Shown here: piece after piece, positions 11,901 through 22,107 of the stretch | Layout of the letters: each line of letters starts with the position of its first letter | Numbering within the stretch: position 1 is the stretch's first letter | Assembly (NCBI GenBank): GCA_020746835.1 | Contig: JAGPNK010000001.1 | Span: 3,534,001-3,598,000, forward strand | Origin: Stachybotrys elegans | Taxonomy: Eukaryota; Ascomycota; Sordariomycetes; Hypocreales; Stachybotryaceae | Length of the DNA: 64,000 nucleotides | Direction: 5' to 3' | The notes under the pieces: model-generated | The model's input: the letters and a program-made list of their open reading frames with translations, nothing else | Told to the model about the DNA's origin: nothing | Databases searched by the model: none | Made by a program: the position numbers and the translations under genes

Positions 11901-12246
11901 CTATGACCTGGCGCTTTGGGATGGCTGTCGCGGTGCATCGGGCACCTTAACGTCGGCAAACTCGTCCTGGCCGACAGCCTTGAGAGTGTAGTAGTCTGCT
12001 GCACCGTTAGCAAGCGAACGGAACCAGGGGATATAGACCATGGGGTGAGACGTACAGATGCCTCCAACAAGACCCATCAAGCCCAGTCCCGTAACGGCAT
12101 TCTTGAAGAGGTACGGCCGGCGAGCGCGGACGAGGGCGGCGCCCTGGCGAGCATGGGCATCGTAGTAGGATTTGTGCGAATGACTGAAAGCTGTCAGCTG
12201 GGCCACGGAGCGGCGTCTTGGAAAGGAAGAGCACGTACGCAGCCAT
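11901..12246 (-). CDS. coa3: Cytochrome c oxidase assembly factor 3 (Coa3), mitochondrial
   Basis: This small gene has three exons, 12246-12239, 12183-12056 and 11995-11901, giving 76 residues. Coa3 is an inner-membrane protein that binds newly made Cox1 and couples its translation to complex IV assembly with Cox14 and Mss51. The family core is clear: SYYDAHARQGAALVRARRP (8-26), one membrane segment (about 29-50, LFKNAVTGLGLMGLVGGIYY), then TLKAVGQDEFADVKVPDAP facing the intermembrane space. The start is the ATG of MAA; the frame is open further upstream but has no other ATG. The last intron ends in a tandem CAGCAG acceptor. The upstream CAG would replace Tyr46 by Ser-Asp and give 77 residues. 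I chose the form with YYYTLKAV. No cleavable presequence is seen, as expected for the family. Confidence 0.88.
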
Positions 12247-12504
12247 TTTGTCTCTTCGGGGGTGGGCTATCGTGTAGCGGTGGTAGAATTCGAGGTTCTT
12301 TTGGCTCAGTCCCAAAGTGGCTTGATACCTGCGTCGGTGTTGGGCTTGCGCTGCGTATTGAATCCCGGTCACGTGGGGGCCGTGGAGCTTGCTGCATGAA
12401 GGTGCATATTAGCGTCGACTTTGGCAGGAACTGAGCTGCGGGAGGGCACTTTGGATGTGCAATTACATGTCAGAATATCAGGTGCTTCTGAGAGGGATTG
12501 AAGA

Positions 12505-12535
<31 letters not shown>

Positions 12536-13580
12536 TACGTCCCAGCCGGGCACCGTCAGAGCCTTCCATCTGGTCTAACCCCGCCCCAACCCTCCGTACG
12601 TCTCGACATCCCGTCGCATCACATGCCTGCGCATGAGCTCAGTGTGGCTTGTGACGAAGTCGCAGCCACCTGTGGCTCGGCCACTCGGCCAGTCGGCTAC
12701 CCTGTACGGGCAGCCTGACGATGGCCTCGTTGTTGTTTCTCTCTACTGTTTACGACTGCATTGGTTGCCGGGGCACTAGGCACCACCTCTACTGTTTATT
12801 TGCTCTCTACTGCTTACACCCTACACTGCACACTCTTTTCCTCATCATACATATATACGTACATACATAGAGCCCGTCGAAGTGGAATGTTGGGGAAAAC
12901 CGAAGTTGTGCTACTGCTCTAGTGAGGTACATCTAGTATATACATATGAACCTATATTATACGCATAATACATTGACACTGTGACCATCTTGAGCTGGAT
13001 GTGTAATGGATGGTGAAATTAGTAACTGCCGATTCGCCAGTCTTGAATTGAAATACGCGGGACTACTTGAAAGACTTGTTTCTTTACTTATGTACATAGG
13101 TATGTAGCTGAAGGTTGATAAACACGACTTAGTGAAGGAGCTCCCCTGTAACAAAGAACTACACGGTTCCTGAAAGTGGGTCCCTTTCATCACCCGCGTC
13201 ACGCTCGTCGCCAAAACTTGGGTACCTTAGTCCCTAGACTTGACTTTGGAACTGCGGGCTCGAAGAAAAAGAACACCAACGGCCATCTCATCGTATCGAC
13301 AAAACGGGTAGATCGCTATTGCACGCCGACCCCCGCGACAACCATCGCTCGAGCTCATTGCGTGTATCTGGGCAATTGGTGCAGAGCATGACGACGAGGC
13401 TACCAAGCTGATCGATCTGGAGCCTAGTTTGCGCAACTCCAGATCTGCATCATCATCTCCCCGAACCCTCCTCGATCTCATGACCGCTGTCGCCTCGCTA
13501 TCCCCATCATCGAATCGACTACCCCAACTTAGTATTACGCCTGTCTGGGCGTTTCCCGACCTCCTCATCCACCCACCACC
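12247..13580. promoter_or_regulatory. Divergent promoter region, coa3 / pta1
   Basis: These 1.33 kb contain an (AT)n microsatellite at 12505-12529 and further AT-rich TATATAC/TACATA stretches (about 12845-12960). No gene is recognised. The ~90 bp before the pta1 ATG are C-rich, as in other leaders here. Confidence 0.5.
12505..12529. repeat. (AT)n microsatellite
   Basis: About 12 perfect AT units are followed by an imperfect ATACATATATAC tail. It lies some 260 bp upstream of the coa3 start. Confidence 0.95.
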
Positions 13581-15992
13581 ATGTCGACAGCCCTCTCGGT
13601 ACCGGAGCAGATCCGGCAGCTCAACGACGCCCGGAAGCTCGTCCTGAGCGATGTAAAATACTACCCGAGCGTAGTGCGCGGTATCCTCGACATCATACCT
13701 CTCACCGCGCCCACTGAGCTGCGGCGATGGGGCGCCGACTTTCTGGCCGAGGCCTTCGCGACGCCCGCCCTGCCCAACGGAGAGAAGGAGACGATGCAGC
13801 CCTACGTGCTCACCCGGCTAGAGGAGATGGTCGAGAACGAGCGCGAGGACCTCCACGTTTTGCGTAGTGCGATTCAAGCCATGGCCAGCATCTACCCTCT
13901 GGCCATGCGATGGATGTGAGTGACAAATACTTCGTAGAGGCCCATTGGCAGGCCACGGTTAACCTTACTTCTCCCTGCAGCATCAACAATGGCTACGACA
14001 CAGTGACTTGGGAGAGAATGGTCCGCATCAAGCAGAGAATTCTGCAAATCTGGGACAAGGCGCCACCGCCCGTCCGCATATGCTGCATCAAGTTCGCCCA
14101 GAGGGTGGTTCTTGCGCAAAGCGTAGCATCAGGTGCCGAAATCCGAGTATGTCCACTTGTTCCTCAACTTCCTTCGTCCTTGCACTGACGCACGTTTCCC
14201 TACCAAGTACGGCGGCACGCTCGATGTATCATTGGATAAGGTCCCGCCGAACCACCAGTCGCTAGACCCTAGGACGCTCGAGGCCGAGGCTACGGGCCTG
14301 TTGGATCGAATGCTGTCGACACTACAAGAAAGCAGGTAAGATATATCCCGTGTGGCAATGTGGAAGCCAAAACCATAAGCTTATGCCCCCCTCAAAGTGA
14401 TGCCCTCGTCGTGGATGCAACGTTGAACTGCTTGTCCATCCTTGTGAGGACCCGGCCCGGGACCTCGAATCGTATCGTCAATGCCTTGCTCAGCTTCAAC
14501 CCGCTAAAACTCGCCAACTCACCCATGACCCCCAAGAGCAAGGTGATGATCAAGTCGATGGAGAAGACGACAAGACTGCTCCTGATACATCTGACCAAGA
14601 GGGATCCCCATAACCCCATGGTGCCTCGTATCCAGCAGCATGTTGAGCGCATGATGCGATCAATGATGGAGATCTTTGACGAAGCTGGGCGGAAACGACC
14701 ACATGAGCCTCACCCACAGGAAGCGTATGAGGCAAAGCGACAGCGAGTTGGGCCTACACAGGTGCAGATTCCTCCTCTCGGCCCCGGCCCGCACAGCTTG
14801 GCAGACGTCTTCACGCTGATAGGCAATGACGGCCTCAGGACCTTTGATATTTCTCGCGTGGCAGCTCCTCTGGTAGCCAAGATTGCTGTGAGCACGCTGT
14901 CCAGCGTAGACGCCCAGGTCCTAGCCAAAGCCGTGGCCGGTATCAGAGGCCGTCTCGAAACGATCGCAAGCGCCCCTGCCCCCGAGCTGAACCCTAATAC
15001 CGCACCACTCGGTATCGACGAAGACGAGGATGATTATGAGCCCGACTTGTACCAGGCAGAAGACACGGAGCAGATATTGAACAAGCTCGATAGTACGGCG
15101 ACTGCCCCGGAGACTGACGGCCTGGAGGCAGCCGGGGACCTGGCCCTCAAGTCATTCAGCCTCCCCCAACCTCCCGAGCTTACGCCCGATTTGGCCCTCA
15201 GTGCAGGCAATGGTATTGTGCTCAGGGTGCTGGATATGATGAGGTCATTGGACGAAGGGGCAGGCAAGAAACAAAAGGCGGGCTTCCTGCGGTTGGCGGC
15301 AACCAGTGGTAACAGGGAGGCGTGGATGACGATTCTGACACGATTTGCGATCCGCTCATCACTCGATGTGGACGATGTGGCCGTCAAGGAAGAAGGGGAG
15401 ACGGCTCTCACTCGCGACCCAGTTGGAAGCAGCATCCGCGATGTTGTTTACAACTACATCATGGAAGACTTCCGAAAGAACATCGACGTTGCCGTGTCTT
15501 GGCTTTGCGAGGAGTGGTATACCGACAAACTGCAGCACCAGACTGGCGGAAACCAGCCAGCTCATTACGAGGAGTGCACCTTGAGGTTGATCGACGGATT
15601 CCTGCCCTACCTACACCCCCAGGACAAGATCTTGACCCGATTCCTGAGCGAGATCCCCGAGCTGAACGTGGCTATACTATCACGCGTGAAGCAAATGTGC
15701 CGAGACCCGAGTGTGGTCCAACTGGCGCTGACGAGTCTGCTGTATCTGGTGATGATGCGGCCACCCGTGAAGGAGATAGCGCTGGACACGGTGCAGGATA
15801 TTTGGACGCAGTGTGGGTGCATAGCTGCTCGCCTTTGAAGAAACTCTTACTAACGCATGGTGTCTAGACGATGAAGCTCGGCCGATGGCCGGAAAATACC
15901 TATCAAAGTACCGTCCTGGATTTATCGAGGCCGCCACACAGGAGGAGCAAGCCAAGACGTCAGAGACACCCGCCCCCGCGATATCAACGTGA
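13581..15992 (+). CDS. pta1: mRNA cleavage and polyadenylation factor scaffold, Pta1/symplekin family
   Basis: Exons are 13581-13915, 13981-14146, 14208-14335, 14398-15812 and 15868-15992, giving 722 residues. Pta1 (symplekin in animals) is a HEAT-repeat scaffold of the cleavage and polyadenylation factor that links the Ssu72 phosphatase to the processing complex. The N-terminal half shows alpha-helical HEAT-like repeats, e.g. YYPSVVRGILDIIPLTA, LRRWGADFLAEAFATP, and WERMVRIKQRILQIWDKAPP followed by VRICCIKFAQRVVL. It also has the family phrase LDKVPPNHQSLDPRTLEAEA. A Lys/Arg-rich KRPHEPHPQEAYEAKRQRVG and an acidic linker (DEDEDDYEPDLYQAEDTEQ) sit mid-protein, followed by a second helical region. 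The final exon adds YDEARPMAGKYLSKYRPGF. Fungal Pta1 proteins run about 700-800 residues, so it looks complete. The 3' AG of intron 2 (CCAAG) is non-preferred but keeps frame. Confidence 0.9.
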
Positions 15993-17811
15993 CGGAAGCG
16001 AGGCGCTCTGGTATATATCCACTTGTATGTCTTACAGTGGAGGAAGCTGCTGGATGGCTCTATTGACGGCGAACAATACTTATCTATGGGGGGCAACAAC
16101 TGCCCGTTGCTGGGAAAGTGACCATTTTGACAGGTCGAAACCACGAAGCCATCGCTGCCGAGGCGATACCGACGACTCTGATGAGCATCTGTGACCAGCT
16201 GGTTGCTATAATTATGTCACGGCAAGGAAGAAGGGCGCTCGTTCAACGCGGGTGCCTATCACGTCTACCGATGCTGGGTTGCTGAATAGAAGGATTGTCT
16301 CTGGGACAGGAAAATAAGGTTGCCGAATTTTGTAAGACACATGTAACTATACGGGACACGAGGGCCAAGACCATGGTCATGTGTTGGTAAAGAATTTGGG
16401 GCAGAGGATTACTAGGCTCGGGTGCTTGCAATGCTTTGGACGAACAAACGAAAACGAGGGACATGAGGCGTACATCTTGGCTACATACCGTGAGCTGCCA
16501 CGCTCATGCGGGGCTAGGGATGAGCCACTGCGTCGGATCCTATTGTATTGCACATAAGGAACCGTAAGATGATTGGTAGCAGAAATAATGAGGATGGGCG
16601 ATGCGATAAGATGAAGTGTCTCTGCCTCCCTTGCATGTGGGTAGATGATGAAGCATGATGTGAGAACGCTCGGCGTAGGCAAATACCCTCTGCTGCCTCG
16701 ATCCTTTTCATTTCTACCTCCATCTCTTCTCTCTGGTTATCCATGTTACTATTTCTTATTCGACAACTCTCAATACTGAATTTTATTGATTGTACATATC
16801 GACGCCGAGCATAACGACCGATGGAAACAGCTGATCTCGATCTTGGACTACGCGCACCATCAGCTGAAGACACCCATGACGAGGCGGCACACGTACAAAT
16901 TTGGATTCTCACATTTGTTATATGCTTTTGCCATCTTGGAGGCGGCACAGGCTGTTGATTGGACGGCGAGAGTGGTTGCTGCGGCGCCTCGCAAATCATT
17001 TTTTATGCGCAACGGTGCAGACGCGTGTTGCAAGCAGCGCCTCGCAATCGCAACCCAACGGCTGCTACGCCTTATGAATCGCCAGTAGCCACCAGACGAG
17101 ACGACACGCTCTGCTGCCATCGATCTAGGGCTGCTAGGCATTTTCTTCACATCAATACCCAGGTGCACAATGTCACGCCCCCGGCGCGCAAAGCGCCATG
17201 CCATCTATGGTAGGGACATTTACGGTAGGCCCAGTCCCCTGTTGCAGCGCTGTTGTCATTTTCCAGGTACCCGTCCCCACCAGAGGCCCACTGGAGTGTA
17301 CCGTATCTCATCCATGCTGCGGTGCCCAGGCCTTGCACGAAGCCTGCGGGGGTTAAATATCCATTTTCGTTTCTACCTGACAAGTACAACTACCCAGGGG
17401 AAGCTGGCGACTTTTAAGTTCCATAAACTGGCAGTTTCCAGATCGCCGGCGAGTCCTAGCTTACATACCTATGTTGGTAGTCCCATCTTCGGCTATTCTC
17501 TGCCCATCCACGTTGCTCTGACCAGTTTCTTGTTATTTCTTGTCCCTTTTTCTTCTTTTTGGTTTCGTCTTTGATCCTCCCGGTCCCAGTCTTTGTTTAG
17601 CTTGGCCTGGTCTGGCTCGGACGTGAATATCCTAACCCCCCATCTCTCAATACGCCCCTTGCCCTCCCTGAAATCGGGTCAATTGAACTGACAAATTCCG
17701 ACTGGGAAAGCCGACGACATTCCAGATTCGCCCTGTCCCCGAGCCGTCACCTCAGATGCCGACACCCCCGGCACTGCCGACTCCCTGCTCACGTCTGCCT
17801 CGACAGGTACT
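15993..17811. other. Intergenic region, pta1 to she3-like gene
   Basis: These 1.8 kb lie between tandem genes. A 134-codon open frame starting at an ATG (17170-17574) has low-complexity, unconserved-looking sequence and probably belongs to promoter or leader. The last ~300 bp are pyrimidine-rich, as expected for a 5' UTR. Confidence 0.45.
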
Positions 17812-18894
17812 ATGAACGGTCAACCCGCGGCCGACAACCGACTCTCGAGACCGGGAGCCACTATCCGTACCGTCCCCAGCTTCGACGGCTCCGCCTCCAG
17901 TCCCGAGAGCAAACACAGCGGCTTCTCGAATGGCGCCGCCAGCGACCTGACCGCTTCATCCACCATGGGAGCTCTGCAGCAGGAGCCAGACCAAGCGACA
18001 ACGCTGCGGCGGAAACCCGGCTCCGTGGGCGAGATGACGACCAAGTGGAACGCCACGGGTGTCCGAGCCATCGAGCCCTCTTCCTCCCAGGGCTCGCTCC
18101 AGATCCCCCAAATGTCTGAGCAGCAGGACGAGTGGGATTCCACCGTGGGGAAGGCCGGTCTGGGAAAGACGGGTCGCGTCATCAACAAACTTGTTAGCGA
18201 CAACGATGCCCTGAAGCGCGACATCAAGATTGAGCGGCTGCTGGCCGAGGAGGCCAAGCAGTCTGCCAAGCTGGTCGAAGACAAGATGGAGCGCATGATC
18301 AGCGAGTACGAGAGCAGACTGCTGGAAGCCAACGTCACCAAGACCCTGCTGTCGAGAAAGGAGCGCCAGGTAGAGACGCTGACCTCCCTGGTCGAAGCCG
18401 AGCGAAAGAAGACGCAGATAGCCGAGGACCGCGAAAGGAACTGGAGGCAAGAGCTGGAAAAGACGAGATCCGAATCCACCATCCAGGTCGAGGAAGCCAC
18501 AACGCACGCCGCCCTCATGGAAGGACGCTACAACGCCATATCCTCCCACTGGCGCGACCAGGGCAAGCAGGTTAAGAGGGCCCTATCCGAGATGGAGGGT
18601 GAGATTATCAGCCTCGTCATGGAGCGCAAGAAGGACGACGAGAAAATACAGACGCTGCGCGACCTCTGCGACCAGCAGCACACCAACGTCAAGCAGCTGA
18701 CGGACGAGAAAGAACAGATTGCGAGGCTGTTTGAAGAGTACAAGGCCACCCAGGAGGAAGCGCTCCGGGATATCAAAACAAAGGCCAAGCAGCGCGAGGA
18801 GGAGCAGGAGCGGCTCTTGGCAGAGTCGCGAGAGGCGCTGGCGAAGCTCAAATGGGCCCTCAACGTCAAGAACAACGTCAAGGGAGCCCAGTGA
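17812..18894 (+). CDS. she3: She3-like coiled-coil protein (SWI5-dependent HO expression protein 3 family)
   Basis: This is a single exon of 360 residues starting at ATG. The first ~120 residues are Ser/Pro-rich and probably disordered. From about 120 to 345 it is an almost uninterrupted charged coiled coil: GRVINKLVSDNDALKRDIKI, LLAEEAKQSAKLVEDKMERM, LLSRKERQVETLTSLVEAERK. This order, with the RVINKLVSDNDALKRD entry block, is the hallmark of the SHE3 family. In budding yeast She3 links the type V myosin Myo4 to She2-bound mRNAs for transport to the bud. The role of the filamentous-fungus members is less clear; a myosin or RNA transport adaptor is an inference. The C-terminus ends on KWALNVKNNVKGAQ. 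No membrane segment is present. Confidence 0.82.
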   Translation: MNGQPAADNRLSRPGATIRTVPSFDGSASSPESKHSGFSNGAASDLTASSTMGALQQEPDQATTLRRKPGSVGEMTTKWNATGVRAIEPSSSQGSLQIPQMSEQQDEWDSTVGKAGLGKTGRVINKLVSDNDALKRDIKIERLLAEEAKQSAKLVEDKMERMISEYESRLLEANVTKTLLSRKERQVETLTSLVEAERKKTQIAEDRERNWRQELEKTRSESTIQVEEATTHAALMEGRYNAISSHWRDQGKQVKRALSEMEGEIISLVMERKKDDEKIQTLRDLCDQQHTNVKQLTDEKEQIARLFEEYKATQEEALRDIKTKAKQREEEQERLLAESREALAKLKWALNVKNNVKGAQ

Positions 18895-20336
18895 GCTGAG
18901 CTATCCATCTATCAACTGGCCGTTGGGCTCGTCGGCATGGCTGCTCGACCAATGGCCTCACCATCAATGCCAAACAAAGATCGACTACCGACTACTGCAG
19001 CGTCACCCACCTATCGTTATACGCCCCGAACCCATCCGTCATCCATCTTTTCTTCTTGACGACTTCCCCAAGCCTGTACATTTACCGCAGGCAACATCTA
19101 CACAGCCTTGCGCCTGACCTCACGATACCGATACCTTGTTGACGTTTTTCTTCTTCTCGTACAGATTTGCTTCCCTTTCTTCTTCTTTTTCCTCTTCCAC
19201 TTCTTGTCTCTTCCCATTTGGTTGCATACTCCCTCACCCCCATTTTCCATCACCAGGTAGATAGACGGGCATATACCGCGGGCTTCACAGGATATCTTGC
19301 GCAAAAGACTGCGCATAGAGAAAACCACGACATGGGGGGTGGAGAGGGCGCTCTAGGAGTTGGATTTCACGATGAAACGATAAGATTGTTTGCCATTTGA
19401 CCATGGGCTTGTGGTTACAGGCGGGAGGGGATTAGAGGAACGGCTATATGCACACAAACAAACAAACAAACAAACACAAATAATGAGACCAGGGCGCGGG
19501 GATAGACTCCAGGCCATGGGCAGGGAACATAAAAGAAGGCAGGCAAACACCATATATTGAAACCCACTTTCACCCCTTCACCTTCCCGCTGATTGAGTAC
19601 CTGTGTGTTTTTTTTGAGGACAAGTTTTTGAGAATATGCGGCTTGTTCAGCGACCATCCCTCTCCTCTTTGTCCGTTTTATTCCATCGGTCAGTTCACCA
19701 TCAGCCATGGCCACCACGAAGGTATGCTGCACTGTACACACCCCTCCTTTGCTTCTCACAATCGGTGTGCTAATGGATCATCACAGGCCACCGTATGGCG
19801 CGTGAATAAGCACCATCTGTGATTCAAGGTCGCACGGAGCTCATAGACTCTTTCCTTTGGTACATCGGACGAGGCTAGGAAGCACCTGCCACTAACAACC
19901 GTTGCGCACCTACCCGACGTGCTGCAAGGAAGGCAGGTGCAGGGAGCAAACACCCGACCAGCTGCTGCCGTCCCTTCTTCCCTTCCTTCCCTGGCCAGCA
20001 GGTGCAGCTGCCACCTGCCCTTGAGTCACGTAAGCCCCTGCTCTGCCTAAGGTGCTTGCCGTGGCTACTAATTGGAAGCAAACAAAGAACTCAAAATTTT
20101 ATAGTTCTTACCATGGGCATCCTCAAGTCTTATCTGTGCCGTTTATACCCAAACTCTTGTCCTCGTGTTCAACCTCTCATTCTTATCCATATTTGTCTCA
20201 TTTGACAGAGCTCTCGGCAGGCTTCAACTCTCTTTCCTACCTTTCCTTGCTACACCATCTTGCGGCATCACTCGCCGTTAGCTCGCGACCGCAAGCCGCA
20301 CGCTCTGCATATCTACGCAAACGCAGAACCAAAGAT
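18895..20336. other. Intergenic region with a possible small spliced ORF
   Basis: These 1.44 kb include the she3 3' UTR, an (ACAA)n microsatellite at 19454-19475, and an ATG-plus-intron signal at 19707-19786 described in the findings. No established gene is seen. Confidence 0.45.
19454..19475. repeat. (ACAA)n microsatellite
   Basis: Five or so tandem ACAA units follow CACAC and end in ACACAAA. It is non-coding. Confidence 0.9.
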
Positions 20337-21555
20337 ATGGAGGGTCAATGCGAGGCAGAAGATTACGTGGAATTCTACGTAGCTTGTAATCCCGTCCTCC
20401 TTCCTCGTGGTGTAGGCCACGTCATCAGAACGGTCTCGAAAGCCCTCCAACTGGTATGACTTCCCGTTCACTTGCTCACTCGTCCGTGTAGGCTAACAGG
20501 TGATTTGTGAACAGTCTGATGATGTCGAGATACTGTATGAGCCCGACTGTGGGTGGCTAAAGTGCATTTCACCAGCAGGCCATAAGGAGAAGCTGATATC
20601 TGCCATCGCCGAGACCCTATCTGGCTTGTTCGAAGAAGAAACCGCACCGATAGACCCCGACGATGAGACACGACAATCAACGCAAGCTGATGACGTTCCT
20701 TCCGACATCCTCATCCTAGGTGAAGAGCCCCATCTTGCCCGATGGGTCGAGTCAAATTTGGCTCAAGCAGATGGTGTGCTGCTTGAGGATTATAACGACT
20801 ATCGCTTTCCTCAAATCTTCCAAGGCAAGAAGTTCAGAGCACAATGGCGAGGCCTTGAAGAAATCGGCCTGTCATTTTCGGATTTTCTCATAGAGATGAA
20901 CCGTGCTATATCCGATGCGCCTGCGAACCATGAGGAGCTCGAGGCCGAGCTGGGCTGCAGCATCTCCCATAACCTGAACGGTGATCTCCTCTACCTGGGG
21001 ACGAACCCTGGTCTGGGGGTTCTTGACCGCGCAGTCTCGGTACTAAATGACGTATCGAGGCTGTGCATGAGGCCCCGCGGCGAAGCAGACCCAGTCCCGT
21101 GGTCATCTATCGTCAAGAAAGACCTGATAGATGTTTTTTCGGAAAGCGAGGAAGACTTCAGCGAGGAAGATGACCTCTATAACGCATCGCCGCCCTCCAC
21201 CGTCTCTTATCCAGCAGAAGCCGTCCCAGCACTGGACGGCGAGGATCTGCTGTGGATGGGTGAAGGGCCACCCCCGATGACACTAGTGGCTCATGGGAGT
21301 GAGAGCAAGTCCCCAAACTTCCTGGATGATGTCGAAAGCGTGGCCCACGCTCCCACCACCTCCCTTCCTCGGACCAAGGAAGAGCGGCATCAGGAGCAGC
21401 CGCAAGAGCGGCATCAGGAGCAGCCGCAAGAGCGGCAGGGGCTGCCAGGCATGGGGACATCACGGCGGGCTCGCCGGCGCAGGAAGACGCAGAAGGCGAT
21501 CCTCGATGCTGAGGAGCCAGAGCGTCCAAAGGCCAAGAAGGAAGAATTTTGGTGA
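20337..21555 (+). CDS. Hypothetical protein with acidic core and basic C-terminus
   Basis: Two exons, 20337-20453 and 20515-21555, give 385 residues. The intron has a GTATGA donor and GCTAAC branch and keeps frame exactly. I do not recognise the family. The first ~80 residues look folded: VEFYVACNPVLLPRGVGHVI, then VEILYEPDCGWLKCISPAGH and KLISAIAETLSGLF. A second mixed alpha/beta block follows (ILILGEEPHLARWVESNLAQ and DFLIEMNRAISDAPANHEELE). The middle is strongly acidic (SESEEDFSEEDD). The tail has a tandem ERHQEQPQ repeat and ends in a basic, NLS-like SRRARRRRKTQK. No signal peptide, membrane segment or catalytic motif is evident. A nuclear protein is plausible from the tail but is inference. 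It converges on the Zn2Cys6 gene. Confidence 0.7.
21382..21438 (+). repeat. 24-bp in-frame tandem duplication
   Basis: Two identical 24-bp units (21382-21405 and 21406-21429), each encoding ERHQEQPQ, are followed by a 9-bp partial third copy. Identity at the nucleotide level indicates recent expansion. Confidence 0.9.
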
Positions 21556-22107
21556 AGCGGTCCGTGTTATATATACCTGCTTTATGCAGAACGGATCCGA
21601 CTACCTATTAGTGTCTTGTTGGGCCTCCACATCATTACGCTGCATGAAGGAAGGAAGGCATGTGGGACGAAGGCTAGATTCGGTGTCGAGTTGATGAGTT
21701 GTAGGTGCATGGAGTTGGACCCGGTTGATAAGCTACATCATGTGGGTAGCACGTTTGGTATTCAGCAAGGTAGCGTGTTGTACGACGAGCATATATTAAT
21801 TTGGTCAATTATCGTCTGCCATGTAGAGAATAATCATGACAGGAATCCATGTCTGATCTCGATCTCGATTCCACCGTAAACCTGTGCTCGTAGACCCTTT
21901 CAGCCGGCCGCGACGGCAAGGTGAGCAATGTCGGATTCAAACATCAGTGCTGAGAGAAGTACTTCGCAACAGCCCCAGTATAGCAGTACAAACAAAAGTG
22001 TACGCACAAAACAAAATCGAATTCAAATAATAGCGAGTCGAGATTGAATCCAACCCAAGCAATCTCCTCAGTCAGAAACATACGCTTTGCCATTACCGCA
22101 CCACACC
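21556..22107. other. Convergent 3' intergenic region
   Basis: These 552 bp lie between the orphan gene and the Zn2Cys6 gene. The region is AT-richer than its surroundings, and no coding sequence is supported. Confidence 0.5.

Noticed and set aside
12007..12372. Longer N-terminus for Coa3 (about 42 extra residues, open frame to 12372)
   Set aside because: The upstream part begins at GTG, not ATG, and Coa3 proteins normally start just before the SYYD motif. The MAA start fits.
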